A stretch of 64,000 bases of DNA from Agrobacterium vitis (GCF_013426735.1 NZ_AP023273.1:744001-808000); one strand, 5' to 3'; counted from the stretch's first letter, positions 43,814 through 53,665 are shown. Made by a program: numbers and translations. Notes: generated by a model from the letters alone, not told the origin.

Positions 43814-44902
43814 ATGAAACAAGCCGCCGCCATCGATATTGCCGCCGTTACCAAGGTTTACGGCCATACGACAGCCGTCCACAGCATCAGCCTGAAAATT
43901 CCAGCTGGCACCTATTGCTGCCTGCTCGGCCCTTCCGGTTGCGGCAAGACATCGACGTTACGGATGATTGCCGGACACGAGACCGTCACGACAGGTGATA
44001 TCCTGCTGGGCAACACCAACATCACCGATCTCGCGCCCGCCGCACGTGGCACGGCGATGATGTTCCAGTCCTATGCGTTGTTTCCTCATCTCGACCTCAC
44101 TGAAAATGTTACTTTCAGCCTGAAAATGAAGGGCATCGACAAAGCCACCCGCCGCGCCAAGGCGATGGAGATGCTGCAATTGATGCAACTGGAGGCCTAT
44201 GCCGACCGCCGCCCCGCCCAGCTTTCCGGCGGACAGCAGCAGCGTGTGGCGCTGGCACGCGCCTTGATTACCGATCCGGAAGCGCTTCTTCTGGACGAGC
44301 CACTGTCTGCACTCGATCCGTTTTTGAAAATCCGCATGCGGGCCGAACTGAAGAAACTCCAAACCTCGCTCGGCATCACCTTCGTGCATGTGACCCATAG
44401 CCAGGAAGAGGCCATGGCGCTTGCTGACCTGATCGTTATCATGAACGATGGCCGCATCGAACAGGCTGCCGATCCCCGCACCGTGTTCGAGCGCCCGGCC
44501 TCAGCCTTCGTCGCCCGTTTCATGGGCGATCACAATGTCATTTCAGGCCGAGTCACCAGCGTTTCCGATGAGATCGCAATGATATCAGTCGCAGGGGGGG
44601 CGGATTTCGCAGCTTCCGGCAAAGCCGCCATCGGAGAACCCACCGACATAGCGGTGCGCACTGACCATGTGCGGATCGGCCAGAGCCAGGTCCCGGGCCT
44701 TGGCTTCACCGGCTCTGTCACCAATGTCGAATATCGAGGTTCCACCGTGAAGCTGATGCTGAGCGGTGCGGGCATTGAAGACTTTACCGCCATCCTGACC
44801 GATGCCGCCTTCCACGCACATCCGGTCAAGGTAGGCGAAGCCATTGCCGTTTGCTGGGAGGCCGATGACGCCATCGTTCTCGGCAAACCGGCGTTGAAAT
44901 AA
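43814..44902 (+). CDS. Spermidine/putrescine-type ABC transporter ATP-binding protein
   Basis: ATPase of a PotA-type importer, 362 aa. Walker A GPSGCGKT near residue 41, signature LSGGQQQRVALARAL, Walker B LLLDEPLSALDP and the switch His in VTHSQEEA are intact. A TOBE domain forms the last 110 residues (VISGRVTSVSDEIAMISV, then IAVRTDHVRIGQ). The start at 43814 has AAGGGA upstream; the frame to 43655 is not protein-like. First gene of a five-gene operon that ends with a hydantoin racemase. Confidence 0.9.
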   Translation: MKQAAAIDIAAVTKVYGHTTAVHSISLKIPAGTYCCLLGPSGCGKTSTLRMIAGHETVTTGDILLGNTNITDLAPAARGTAMMFQSYALFPHLDLTENVTFSLKMKGIDKATRRAKAMEMLQLMQLEAYADRRPAQLSGGQQQRVALARALITDPEALLLDEPLSALDPFLKIRMRAELKKLQTSLGITFVHVTHSQEEAMALADLIVIMNDGRIEQAADPRTVFERPASAFVARFMGDHNVISGRVTSVSDEIAMISVAGGADFAASGKAAIGEPTDIAVRTDHVRIGQSQVPGLGFTGSVTNVEYRGSTVKLMLSGAGIEDFTAILTDAAFHAHPVKVGEAIAVCWEADDAIVLGKPALK

Positions 44903-44929
44903 TCAACCAATAACCAGAGGAGAACTTCC

Positions 44930-46219
44930 ATGACTGATACCAAAAAGCCAAAATCCGGCGTGACCCGCCGTTCACTTTTGAAGACTGGGGCCGCCGCAGC
45001 GGGTCTTGCCGCCGGTTCCGGCGCCATCACTGGCTTTCCCACCATCTGGGCACAGACCAAGATCACCCTTCGTCAATTCGGCACCGGCGTTTCAAACATC
45101 AATGCCATCGCCGAAAAATGCAAGGCCGACCTCGGCATCACGCTGGAAATGACGGCAACGGATTCCGACGCCGCCGCCCAGCGCGCCGTGACCCAGCCGA
45201 ACTCCTATGACATTGCCGATGTCGAATACTGGATCGCCAAGAAGGTCTTCCCATCAGGCGTCTTGCAGCCAATGGAAGTCAAGAAGCTCAAATATTACGA
45301 CAAGATCGTACCGCTGTTCATCAACGGCAAACTGAAGCCGGATAGCGTCATTGCCCAGGGTACAGCGCCACACACCGTCGGCTTCATCGAAAAGCCCGGC
45401 GCGAAAACCTTCGCCAAGGCTCCGACCGAGTGGATGACGATGGTGCCGACCATCTACAATGCTGACACGCTCGGCATTCGCCCAGACCTCGTTGGCCGCG
45501 ACATCACCAGCTGGGCCGATATCATGGACCCCGCTTTCAAGGGTAAGACGTCGATCCTCAACATTCCATCGATCGGCATCATGGATGCCGCGATGATCAT
45601 GGAAGCCATGGGCAATATCAAATATGCCGACAAGGGCAACATGACCAAGGCCGAGATCGACAAGACCATCGATTTCCTGATCAAGGCCAAGCAGAGCGGC
45701 CAGTTCCGCGCCTTCTGGAAAAGCTTCGATGAAAGCGTCAACCTGATGGCCTCTGGTGAAGTCGTCATCCAGTCCATGTGGTCGCCAGCCGTTGCCGCTG
45801 TTCGCTCCAAGGGCATCGCCTGCAAATATCAACCGCTGAAGGAAGGCTACCGCGCCTGGGGCGGCGGACTGGGTCTTGCTGCGCATCTGAAGGGCGCGCA
45901 GCTCGATGCAGCCTATGAATACATCAATTGGTACACGTCTGGCTGGGTCGGCGGCTACCTGAATCGCCAGGGCTATTATTCGGCCTGCATGGAAACCGCC
46001 AAAAACTTCATGTCCGCGGATGAATGGGGTTACTGGATCGAAGGCAAGCCAGCCCAGGGCGACATCATGTCTCCTGAGGGCAAGGTGATGGAAAAGGCCG
46101 GTGCCGTACGCGACGGCGGCTCCTTCGAAGAGCGCATGGGCAAGGTTGCCTGCTGGAACTCTGTGATGGACGAGGACCGTTACATGGTCCGCCGCTGGAA
46201 CGAGTTCATCGCCGCCTGA
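44930..46219 (+). CDS. Periplasmic binding protein of the polyamine-type ABC transporter, Tat-exported
   Basis: Substrate-binding protein of the PotD/family 1 type, 429 aa. The N-terminus has a twin-arginine signal (GVTRRSLLKTGAAAAGLAAG, residues 10-29), so it is exported folded. The mature protein has family features such as WADIMDPAFKGKTSILNIPS near residue 199 and SGEVVIQSMWSPAVAAVRSKG near residue 276. Substrate unknown; the racemase in the operon suggests a hydantoin or amino-acid derivative rather than polyamine. A very stable hairpin follows its stop. Confidence 0.9.
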   Translation: MTDTKKPKSGVTRRSLLKTGAAAAGLAAGSGAITGFPTIWAQTKITLRQFGTGVSNINAIAEKCKADLGITLEMTATDSDAAAQRAVTQPNSYDIADVEYWIAKKVFPSGVLQPMEVKKLKYYDKIVPLFINGKLKPDSVIAQGTAPHTVGFIEKPGAKTFAKAPTEWMTMVPTIYNADTLGIRPDLVGRDITSWADIMDPAFKGKTSILNIPSIGIMDAAMIMEAMGNIKYADKGNMTKAEIDKTIDFLIKAKQSGQFRAFWKSFDESVNLMASGEVVIQSMWSPAVAAVRSKGIACKYQPLKEGYRAWGGGLGLAAHLKGAQLDAAYEYINWYTSGWVGGYLNRQGYYSACMETAKNFMSADEWGYWIEGKPAQGDIMSPEGKVMEKAGAVRDGGSFEERMGKVACWNSVMDEDRYMVRRWNEFIAA

Positions 46220-46236
46220 TCATATCAATAGAACCC

Positions 46237-46264
46237 ATGTCTTCCCCGTTCGCGGGGAAGACAT
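46237..46264 (+). promoter_or_regulatory. UUCG-capped intercistronic hairpin after the binding-protein gene
   Basis: ATGTCTTCCCCG pairs perfectly over 12 bp with CGGGGAAGACAT around a TTCG tetraloop, starting 18 nt after the stop. No T-run follows. In operons such structures protect the upstream transcript and raise the binding protein over the permeases (known effect; here inferred). Confidence 0.75.
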
Positions 46265-46297
46265 ACGGCAGCCCCGAAGACGACAGGGAGACGAGCG

Positions 46298-47203
46298 ATG
46301 GCAACAGTGCGGTTTATAGGCGTCGGCAAGCCAAAGCCAAGGCGCGAAATCCGCGTGCCTGCCTGGCTGACAGCCTATCTTCAAGCAGCCCCCCTGGCGC
46401 TTATCCTCGGCGGTTTCCTGCTGTTGCCAATCCTGATGATCGTCATTGTCAGCTTTTGGGATTATGACTTCGCCCAGATGTATCCCGGTTTTGTCACCTT
46501 CAATTATACGGAAACGCTTGGTTCCTGGGTCACCTGGAAAACCTATCTGAACACGCTAAAATTCGCAGGCATTGTCTGGCTCCTGACGCTGTTCATCGGT
46601 TTTTGGGTCGCCTATTTCCTGGCTTTCCAAATCCGTAGCGCCGCCATGCAGAGCGTGCTTTTCCTGATCTGCACGGTACCGTTCCTGACGTCGAATATCA
46701 TCCGGATGATTTCCTGGATTCCGGTTCTGGGCCGCAATGGATTGGTGAACCAGGCGCTGGTTGGCACCGGCATTATTCCCCAGCCGCTGGAGTGGCTACT
46801 TTATTCAGACTTTGCCGTGGTGCTGGCCATGGTGCATCTCTACACCCTGTTCATGGTCACGCCGATCTTCAATACGCTGATGCGGATCGACAAGGCGCTG
46901 GTGGAAGCCGCAAGGGACGCAGGTGCTTCGAGCCTGCAAATCCTCACCAATATCATTCTGCCGCTGGCCAAGCCCGGCATGGCTATCGGCACGATTTTCG
47001 TCGTCACTTTGACCATGGCCGATTTTTCCACCGTGCAGGTCATGTCCGGCGGCCAGAGCGCCTCGGTGGCGCTGATCATGAAAAACCAGATGTCACTGCT
47101 GCAATATCCAGCCGCTGCCGCCAATGCCGTGGTGCTGCTGATCCTCGTCCTGCTGATGGTCGCGGGGATCTTGCGCATCGTCGATATCCGCAAGGAGCTG
47201 TAA
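46298..47203 (+). CDS. Polyamine-type ABC transporter permease 1 (PotB-like)
   Basis: Membrane subunit, 301 aa. A hydrophilic N-terminus of about 28 residues precedes six hydrophobic segments. The EAA loop VEAARDAGASSLQILTNIILPLAKPG (near residue 202) marks a binding-protein-dependent permease. The ATG follows GGGAGACGAGCG and lies 78 nt after the binding-protein stop, behind the hairpin. Forms a heterodimer with the next permease. Confidence 0.92.
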   Translation: MATVRFIGVGKPKPRREIRVPAWLTAYLQAAPLALILGGFLLLPILMIVIVSFWDYDFAQMYPGFVTFNYTETLGSWVTWKTYLNTLKFAGIVWLLTLFIGFWVAYFLAFQIRSAAMQSVLFLICTVPFLTSNIIRMISWIPVLGRNGLVNQALVGTGIIPQPLEWLLYSDFAVVLAMVHLYTLFMVTPIFNTLMRIDKALVEAARDAGASSLQILTNIILPLAKPGMAIGTIFVVTLTMADFSTVQVMSGGQSASVALIMKNQMSLLQYPAAAANAVVLLILVLLMVAGILRIVDIRKEL

Positions 47204-47206
47204 GCC

Positions 47207-48025
47207 ATGATCAGGGAAAAACGCAGCCGCGAATTCTATCTGCTCGCCATATTCTTTGCGCTCTTCGTGCTGTTTCTCTATGGCCCGCTCTCGGCGATCC
47301 TGATCTTGTCTTTTCAGGGCGAAAATGGCGGACTGACCTTTCCGCTCAATGGCGTCTCGCTGCATTGGTTCGCCAATCTGTTCGAAACCCAGGCCGTCGG
47401 CGATTTTGGCGGCGCCATCAAACGCTCGATCACACTCGGGGTGATGGTGATGGTGGTCACCGTCCTGGTGTCACTGCTGGCAGGGTTAGCCTTTCGCCGC
47501 AAGTTTCATGGCGCGACAGTGTTGTTTTATCTGGCCGTTGCCAGTCTGGTCGTGCCGTCGATCATCATTTCGCTCGGCATCGGAGTCGTGTTTCAGCAAT
47601 TGGGCTTCCAGCCAAACTGGTACAGTTCCGCCTTCGGCGCCCATTTGACCTGGACCTTGCCCTTCGGTGTGTTGATCATGTTCGCTGTCTTCAACCGCTT
47701 CTCACCCGCCTATGAAGAAGCAGCCCGCGACCTTGGCGCATCCTCATGGCAAACGTTTCGCTACGTTTTGCTGCCGATGATCGCGCCCAGCCTGATCGGT
47801 GTTGGCCTGTTTGGATTCTCGCTCTCCTACGACGAATTCGCCCGAACGCTGATGACGTCAGGCAGCTTCAACACCCTACCCCTGGAAATCTACGGCATGA
47901 CGACCAATGTCACCACACCGGTTCTCTATGCGCTGGGTACGGTGACGACGGTATTTTCCTTCCTGGTCATTGCCCTGACGATTTTCCTCATTCGCCGGGT
48001 CAGCCGGCCTCGTGGCCATGCCTGA
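47207..48025 (+). CDS. Polyamine-type ABC transporter permease 2 (PotC-like)
   Basis: Second membrane subunit, 272 aa, six hydrophobic segments, EAA loop YEEAARDLGASSWQTFRYVLLPMIAPS near residue 169. Starts 3 nt after the first permease gene. Its end lies 25 nt before the racemase start at 48051, so the racemase belongs to the same operon. Confidence 0.92.
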   Translation: MIREKRSREFYLLAIFFALFVLFLYGPLSAILILSFQGENGGLTFPLNGVSLHWFANLFETQAVGDFGGAIKRSITLGVMVMVVTVLVSLLAGLAFRRKFHGATVLFYLAVASLVVPSIIISLGIGVVFQQLGFQPNWYSSAFGAHLTWTLPFGVLIMFAVFNRFSPAYEEAARDLGASSWQTFRYVLLPMIAPSLIGVGLFGFSLSYDEFARTLMTSGSFNTLPLEIYGMTTNVTTPVLYALGTVTTVFSFLVIALTIFLIRRVSRPRGHA

Positions 48026-48050
48026 GTGGGCAACCCTCGATCGGATTTTC

Positions 48051-48827
48051 ATGCGCATTCTGCTTATCAACCCCAATACAACAGCAAGCATGACGGCAAC
48101 GGCTGCGGACGCCGCACGCCGGGTTGCCCATGCAGGCACCGAAATCCTGCCACGCACCTCGCAGATGGGTCCGGTTTCCATCGAGGGTTATTATGACGAG
48201 GCGCTGGCTGTTCCGGGCCTGCTGATGGAACTCGCCGACGGGGAAAAACAGGGCGCGGATGCCGCCATTATCGCCTGTTTCGATGATACCGGTCTTGATG
48301 CCGCCCGTGCATTGGCCGGCATTCCCGTCATCGGCATTTGCGAGGCAGCGATTGCGACGGTCAGCTTTATTGCCCGGAAGTTCAGCGTGGTAACGACAAT
48401 GGAACGGTCTCGCTTGCCCATCGAGCACCTCGTTCGCCGCTATGGCGCATCCGACCGCTGCAAGGTGCGCGCCGCCGATATTCCTGTTCTCTCGCTGGAA
48501 GATCCATCCTCGAACGCACGGGAGCGGCTGCGGGCGGAGATTGCCAGAGCGCTGGCGCAAGACGATGCGGAAGCCATCATTCTTGGATGTGCCGGTATGG
48601 CCGATCTGACGGAAGCCTTGAGCAAGGAATTCAGCGTCCCTGTCATTGATGGCGTCGCCTGTGCCGTCAAGCAGGCGGAGGCGCTGGTTTCTCTCGGACT
48701 GCGGACCGCAAAAAACAATGCCTATGCCACGCCCGTCAACAAGCCCTATCTCGGTTTGCTTAAAGCGTTCGAACCGGCTGTTTTATCGGCAGACAAAGCT
48801 GCCGAGAATCAGCAGATAGGTCATTGA
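48051..48827 (+). CDS. Hydantoin/Asp-Glu racemase family protein
   Basis: Cofactor-independent racemase, 258 aa, starting MRILLINPNTTASMT, the hallmark of hydantoin racemases. The two catalytic cysteines are in IACFDDTGLD (about 77) and LGCAGMADL (about 184). It probably interconverts enantiomers of a 5-substituted hydantoin or allantoin taken up by the transporter. No hydantoinase or carbamoylase is in the window. The final 68 nt overlap the 3' end of the convergent GGDEF-EAL gene. Confidence 0.85.
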   Translation: MRILLINPNTTASMTATAADAARRVAHAGTEILPRTSQMGPVSIEGYYDEALAVPGLLMELADGEKQGADAAIIACFDDTGLDAARALAGIPVIGICEAAIATVSFIARKFSVVTTMERSRLPIEHLVRRYGASDRCKVRAADIPVLSLEDPSSNARERLRAEIARALAQDDAEAIILGCAGMADLTEALSKEFSVPVIDGVACAVKQAEALVSLGLRTAKNNAYATPVNKPYLGLLKAFEPAVLSADKAAENQQIGH

Positions 48828-50649
48828 AAAAGCGTGAATTTAAAGAGCTGCGCAATACCGATGGAAGTTGGCCAAGAGACTTGCGGCGCAACATGGCTGC
48901 GGCTTCCTTGCGATCCACCGCCTTGGAGAAGAGATAGCCCTGTCCGTCCTCGCATCCCAGCCTCAAAAGCAAATCACGCTGTTCCTCTGTTTCGATACCC
49001 TCCGCGATAACGCGGAAATTCAAACGGTCAGAAATCGACAATAACCCGCCGACGATGACCGATGCTGGCTCTTCCTCCAACAACCGGGCAATGAAAGAAC
49101 GATCGATTTTGATGATATCGAGCGGAACGGTCAGAAGATGTGTCAATGAAGCAAAACCGGTGCCGAAATCGTCGAGAGCCACAAGCATGCCTGCCTGACG
49201 CAATTGCTTGATCTGGTCCACAACATTGCGCTCGCGATTGCCCAGATAAATCGACTCCGTCAACTCAACGACAATGCGATCGACCCCGACGCCAACCTTG
49301 TCCATTACGCCGACAATTCGCTCGGTCAGGGAGCCGTCCAGAAAATCGCCTGCCGATACGTTCAAACCGATGCGACCGAATTCAAGTCCGCTGTCCAGCC
49401 AATCGCGAGCATCACGCGCCACATTTTCCAACACGCAAGCCGTCAATGCCCGAGCCAGACGAACATCGCTGGTCGCTTCATGGAAATGCGAGGCGGAAAT
49501 GATATCGCCGTTACGGCTGACAAGCCGGCTGAGAGCCTCAAACCCGACCAGGGAACCGGAGGCAAGATCGACCACCGGCTGATAATAGGTCTCGATCCGA
49601 TGTTCCCGCAATGCTTCGCTGACTTGCTGGAAAGAGCGAAACCGGCGGGCTATCGTCGAAACTGAACTGACCGAATATTCAACAAATTGACCGCGACAGC
49701 GTTCCTTGGCTTCATAAAGCGCGAAATCGGCATTCTGGCGAACATCGTCAACGCTCTGCCCATTGCGCGCGACAGCGCCGCCGATGGTTCCGGCTGGATA
49801 AACCGTCTGGCCCGCGCAAATGCAGGGCTCTTTCAGCACGGCCAGGACATGAGCCGCATGGTAGCCGAGATCCACACAATCGACCCCACGGACGATCAGA
49901 GCAAATTCGTCTCCACCGAGCCGGAATGCGGTGTCGCAATCTGTCATCGCTTTCAACCGTAAGCCAACGGTGCGGATCAGATCATCGCCAGCCTGATGGC
50001 CGAATGTATCGTTCACCTGCTTGAGATTATCGAGATCCACCAGCAGCAATCCCCAGGGATTGCGCCCAACGTCTTCATTGATCACCGCTTCATTGAAGCC
50101 GGTACGATTTGGCAATCCCGTCAACACATCCGTATAGGCAAGCCGTCTGCGCTCTCTCAACCGCAATTCACGCTCCAAGCCGATTGCACAGAGATGCACA
50201 CAAGCAGAAACAATACCTTCTTCAATTTCGCTTGGACCGCGTTTTTGGCGGAAATAGAACGCAAAGGTTCCCAATACCCGACCATCGGAAATAATTGGCG
50301 TCGACCAGCAAGCCAAAAAACCCAACGGTAGGGCGAGGCCCTTGAACGCAGCCCAGAACGGATCATTTTCAATGTCCGTGACCAGAACCGGGCGACCACG
50401 AAACGCTGCTGTGCCGCAAGAACCAACACCCTCGCCGCAGGCCACACCATTGATAGCCGAAGAATAATGTTCGGGAATGGACGGCCCGGCAAGATGGTGA
50501 AGGCGCCCCACATCGTCCAATGTCAAAACAGAACAGACAATGTCATCAATCATCGTCTCAACGGAACAACACAGGAAATCGACGGTCTCGGCCAAGGGGT
50601 CGCCTCTGGCGATCTTTTCCAAGATCCTGTTTTGCAGCTTGATCAACAT
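48760..50649 (-). CDS. GAF-GGDEF-EAL c-di-GMP signalling protein
   Basis: Makes and/or breaks down cyclic di-GMP; 629 aa. GAF sensor domain (about 20-160, GEGVGSCGTAAFRGRPVLVTDIENDP), GGDEF domain (175-325, motif GGDEF at 245-249) and EAL domain (345-600, motif EAL at 371-373). The EAL catalytic set is readable: LNVS, VVELTES, DDFGTG, IKIDRSF, EGIET, GYLF. The inhibitory I-site arginine (RxxD before GGDEF) is replaced by Thr in TDCD, so product feedback is probably lost. No transmembrane segment, so cytoplasmic. Confidence 0.93.
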   Translation of the reverse strand: MLIKLQNRILEKIARGDPLAETVDFLCCSVETMIDDIVCSVLTLDDVGRLHHLAGPSIPEHYSSAINGVACGEGVGSCGTAAFRGRPVLVTDIENDPFWAAFKGLALPLGFLACWSTPIISDGRVLGTFAFYFRQKRGPSEIEEGIVSACVHLCAIGLERELRLRERRRLAYTDVLTGLPNRTGFNEAVINEDVGRNPWGLLLVDLDNLKQVNDTFGHQAGDDLIRTVGLRLKAMTDCDTAFRLGGDEFALIVRGVDCVDLGYHAAHVLAVLKEPCICAGQTVYPAGTIGGAVARNGQSVDDVRQNADFALYEAKERCRGQFVEYSVSSVSTIARRFRSFQQVSEALREHRIETYYQPVVDLASGSLVGFEALSRLVSRNGDIISASHFHEATSDVRLARALTACVLENVARDARDWLDSGLEFGRIGLNVSAGDFLDGSLTERIVGVMDKVGVGVDRIVVELTESIYLGNRERNVVDQIKQLRQAGMLVALDDFGTGFASLTHLLTVPLDIIKIDRSFIARLLEEEPASVIVGGLLSISDRLNFRVIAEGIETEEQRDLLLRLGCEDGQGYLFSKAVDRKEAAAMLRRKSLGQLPSVLRSSLNSRFFNDLSADSRQLCLPIKQPVRTL

Positions 50650-50944
50650 ATATCCCCATTCCCTTTCACTGACCGAGCTTAACCAATAGGAATTAAGGGG
50701 CAGTTACAAATATGCGAACTTTCTTTAATACATGATGTAGCGTAGAAAAGCCGGCTGGAAAGTGAGGCTCCCGGCTCTGTTCTAACAATGATTTACGAAT
50801 TGAAAAAAATTCCGCTCCATTTTTGTGGGACGGAAGACATGGCCAGCGCGTTCAATCGCCGCACGTCCTGACGGCGAATGCGTCGCCGCAAAGGGTCTTT
50901 CTGGACAGGCTAGAGCAAAACCCGCCCAGAAAAAGGACATCGAC

Positions 50945-51796
50945 TTAAAGCGCGCCGATCACAGGGTTGGCGAGCAGGCCGACACCAGGAATATCCACTT
51001 CAAAAACGTCACCCGCCTTCATGAACAACGGCGGGTCGCGTCTTTCACCGACACCACCTGGAGTTCCGGTGACAATTACATCACCTGCCGACAGCGGTGT
51101 GAAGGCTGAAAGATAAGCAATCAGCGCCGGAATGGGAAAGATCAGGTCGGCCAAAGTGGCCTGCTGAACGACCTGTCCGTTCAGGCGCCCCGTGATGGAA
51201 AGCTGCGTATAGTCCTCAATTTCATCCGCCGTCACCAGAGCCGGACCGAACGCACCAGTCGCGGGAAAATTCTTGCCCGGCGCAAATTGTGAACTATGGC
51301 GCTGCCAGTCGCGCACCGAACCGTCATGATAGCAGGAATAACCAGCAATATGCTGCATGGCATCTTCCTCAGTGATATCCCGTCCACCGCGCCCGATCAC
51401 CACAGCAAGCTCGGCTTCGAAATCGAGGCAATCCGACTGGCTTGGCTTGATGATCGGCTGGCCATGGCCAATCTGGCTATCGGCAAAGCGAATGAAGACG
51501 GTTGGATGGCCAACTTCGGGCCGCTTGGTTTCCTCTCGATGGGCGACATAATTAACGCCGATGCACAGGATCTTGCCTGGATCAGGAATGACCGGCAGCA
51601 GGGTAACATCCGAAAATGCCAGTTCCGGTTTGCGGTCACCGGCATAGTCGGCGGCGATTTCCAGGAGATCGTCCAGGATCGCCTGTTTCAGGGTCAGGCA
51701 ATCATAGCTGAGACGACCGGTAAGATCGACGATGCCACCGCCGACCACCGCGCCGAATCCGGCCCGGCCAAGTCGGGTAAAACTGACGAATTTCAT
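50945..51796 (-). CDS. Fumarylacetoacetate hydrolase family protein
   Basis: Metal-dependent C-C hydrolase or decarboxylase, 283 aa. The metal ligands lie in the FAH core DCLDFEAELAVVIG (near residue 115), the substrate loop in GVNYVAHREE (near 72), and the C-terminal TGTPGGVGERR and EVDIPGVGLL are conserved. The start at 51796 has GGAGA upstream. It follows rhaK by 122 nt on the same strand; FAH-family 2,4-diketo-3-deoxy-rhamnonate hydrolases exist in non-phosphorylating rhamnose and fucose pathways, so a sugar-acid role is possible (inference). Confidence 0.85.
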   Translation of the reverse strand: MKFVSFTRLGRAGFGAVVGGGIVDLTGRLSYDCLTLKQAILDDLLEIAADYAGDRKPELAFSDVTLLPVIPDPGKILCIGVNYVAHREETKRPEVGHPTVFIRFADSQIGHGQPIIKPSQSDCLDFEAELAVVIGRGGRDITEEDAMQHIAGYSCYHDGSVRDWQRHSSQFAPGKNFPATGAFGPALVTADEIEDYTQLSITGRLNGQVVQQATLADLIFPIPALIAYLSAFTPLSAGDVIVTGTPGGVGERRDPPLFMKAGDVFEVDIPGVGLLANPVIGAL

Positions 51797-51918
51797 AAGG
51801 ATGTCTCCGATCTGCATGCTGAAATGACGATGCGGCAGGTCCTATCTGAACAAGCCACCACCACCGCATGTCTAGCAAGCCGGCAAACGCAAACCAAGCG
51901 GGTAAAATCACCCGCACT

Positions 51919-53343
51919 TCACGTTGGCGTGGAGGCTTCAGGAAAGACGACGCCACACCGATCCTGAAAATCCTGAAAATATCTTTTCAAATCAAGATGA
52001 TCTGGAGCAAACCGCATCTCACTCGGAATAGGCACCGTCATGCCTGTCAACAGCGCCGCGCCTTCCGCCGTCCCGGTCGGCGTGCCGCCTTCAGCCACCA
52101 CAACCTCACGCCCGGTACAAGCAGCAAGAGCGCGAAGGTAGAGACGGTTTTTGGCAAACGGCCCTTCCACAAGAACAGGACCTGTCGCGCCGATCAAAGA
52201 TAGCGATAACGCCGTCATCATCGCCGTATAAAGGCTCGCCGCCGCATAGAGCTGTGCCGCACCTTCCGGCACCAACGTCCATCCTCCGTTTCGGGTCGGA
52301 TAAGGACCGGAGCCCTCGACCACGCATGGCAGGCGCATGACATCACCACTTATCATCTGTTCTGCCGCCCGCTCGATCTCAACCTCATCCGGGGCCTCCA
52401 GTCCCTGGGTCAGTATTTCGAATTCCCGTCCGCCCATATAGCGGCACGAGGGTACGGCTTGGCCATGTGCATCGACATTGGCCAAGGTATCGCGAACCGG
52501 ATCGAGATGGGCGACCGTGCTGCCGACCGCAAATCCGATGATCCAGGTGCCAGTGGAAACAACAGCGAAAGGCTTTTCACGCCGCAACAGATGCGGCAGC
52601 AGCGACGCATTGCTATCGTGAATGCCGCAATAGACAGGAACAGGGCGTGAGAGACCTATCTGTTCGGCCAGTGATTGCTTGACCTCTCCCAAAGCATCGA
52701 AAGCCGACCGCAAGGGGGCGAGATCTGGACCAAGCTCCAACCGCTCGACCAGGCTTGAATAACAACCCTGTTGGGGCCTCCATAAATCCGTATGGCATCC
52801 CAGCGATGTCGCCTCATTCGCCGCCACGCCGGTCAGTCTGAAAGCCCAATACTGCGGATAGGTGACAATGGTCGCAACCCCGGTAAAAAGCTCGGGAAAG
52901 GCCGTTTTCTGGTAATGCAACTGGGCGCCGAGGTTTAGACCGCCTGGCAGGCGCGGTGAAAATGTTTCATCAAAACTCGGTCGCAAGGCATCATAGGCAA
53001 GAGTGATCGTTTCGGGATAGCGGTATTCGTAATCCAGCACCGGCATTGCCAGCTCACCGCCGCCGTCAAGCAAAGCAGCACTTGCGCCATGGGTGGTGAT
53101 GGAAATTGCATCGAAACCCGGTCCTGCGGCAAAGGCTTTCAAAGCATCCAGGATGAAGGACCACAGCTTGTTCGTATCGAAATGCGGATAAGGCCCCTCC
53201 CCGACAACTGTATTTGGCATACGCCGACAGCCAAGCTCCAAGCCCGTCGATGCCTGCAATATGACGACCTTGGCATTGGTCTTGCCAATATCGATGACGG
53301 CGACGGTTTCGGATATCGTGCTCATGGCATGTAAAACACTCAT
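51919..53343 (-). CDS. rhaK: Rhizobial rhamnose/rhamnulose kinase, FGGY family
   Basis: Sugar kinase required for rhamnose use and, in R. leguminosarum, for function of the rhamnose ABC transporter. 474 aa. The ATPase core starts [15 protein letters not shown] (near residue 15), the adenosine motif [12 protein letters not shown] lies near 265, and the C-terminal [18 protein letters not shown] near 400. The ATG at 53343 overlaps the rhaU stop (ATGA). The gene order rhaRSTPQUK is the R. leguminosarum order, which fixes the assignment. Confidence 0.93.
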   Translation of the reverse strand: MSVLHAMSTISETVAVIDIGKTNAKVVILQASTGLELGCRRMPNTVVGEGPYPHFDTNKLWSFILDALKAFAAGPGFDAISITTHGASAALLDGGGELAMPVLDYEYRYPETITLAYDALRPSFDETFSPRLPGGLNLGAQLHYQKTAFPELFTGVATIVTYPQYWAFRLTGVAANEATSLGCHTDLWRPQQGCYSSLVERLELGPDLAPLRSAFDALGEVKQSLAEQIGLSRPVPVYCGIHDSNASLLPHLLRREKPFAVVSTGTWIIGFAVGSTVAHLDPVRDTLANVDAHGQAVPSCRYMGGREFEILTQGLEAPDEVEIERAAEQMISGDVMRLPCVVEGSGPYPTRNGGWTLVPEGAAQLYAAASLYTAMMTALSLSLIGATGPVLVEGPFAKNRLYLRALAACTGREVVVAEGGTPTGTAEGAALLTGMTVPIPSEMRFAPDHLDLKRYFQDFQDRCGVVFPEASTPT

Positions 53344-53663
53344 GGCATTGAAAACACCTGCACGAGATCGACAGCAACCGGCGATCCATCCGGGTTGGTG
53401 GCCATGATATCACCCATATGCGCCCACCAGCGCTGCATGACCGGGTGCTCTGGCAGCGCGGCCATGCCGTGGCCTTTGGGCCGGGTCAGCAGGCCGAAGA
53501 GCGTGTTTGTTTCACGGTCGAGATGGATGGAATAATCACTGACGCCAGCCTCATGCAACAACGCCACCAGTTCCGGCCAGATCGCATCATGGCGCTTTTT
53601 ATATTCGGCCTCCATGCCGGTATGGAGCTGCATCTTGAAGGCATATTTTTCAGTCTCTGCCAT
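53340..53663 (-). CDS. rhaU: L-rhamnose mutarotase
   Basis: Interconverts alpha- and beta-L-rhamnose. 107 aa, a dimeric ferredoxin-like fold: [35 protein letters not shown] with the catalytic His, then [16 protein letters not shown] and [16 protein letters not shown] at 53663 is 8 nt from GAGG; an ATG at 53669 overlapping the rhaQ stop is possible. Feeds the correct anomer to the isomerase or kinase. Confidence 0.93.
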   Translation of the reverse strand: MAETEKYAFKMQLHTGMEAEYKKRHDAIWPELVALLHEAGVSDYSIHLDRETNTLFGLLTRPKGHGMAALPEHPVMQRWWAHMGDIMATNPDGSPVAVDLVQVFSMP

Positions 53664-53665
53664 GC

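Noticed and set aside
50650..50944. Possible terminator hairpins between the GGDEF-EAL and FAH genes
   Set aside because: Only 5-7 bp stems with long loops and no T-run; not distinguishable from chance.
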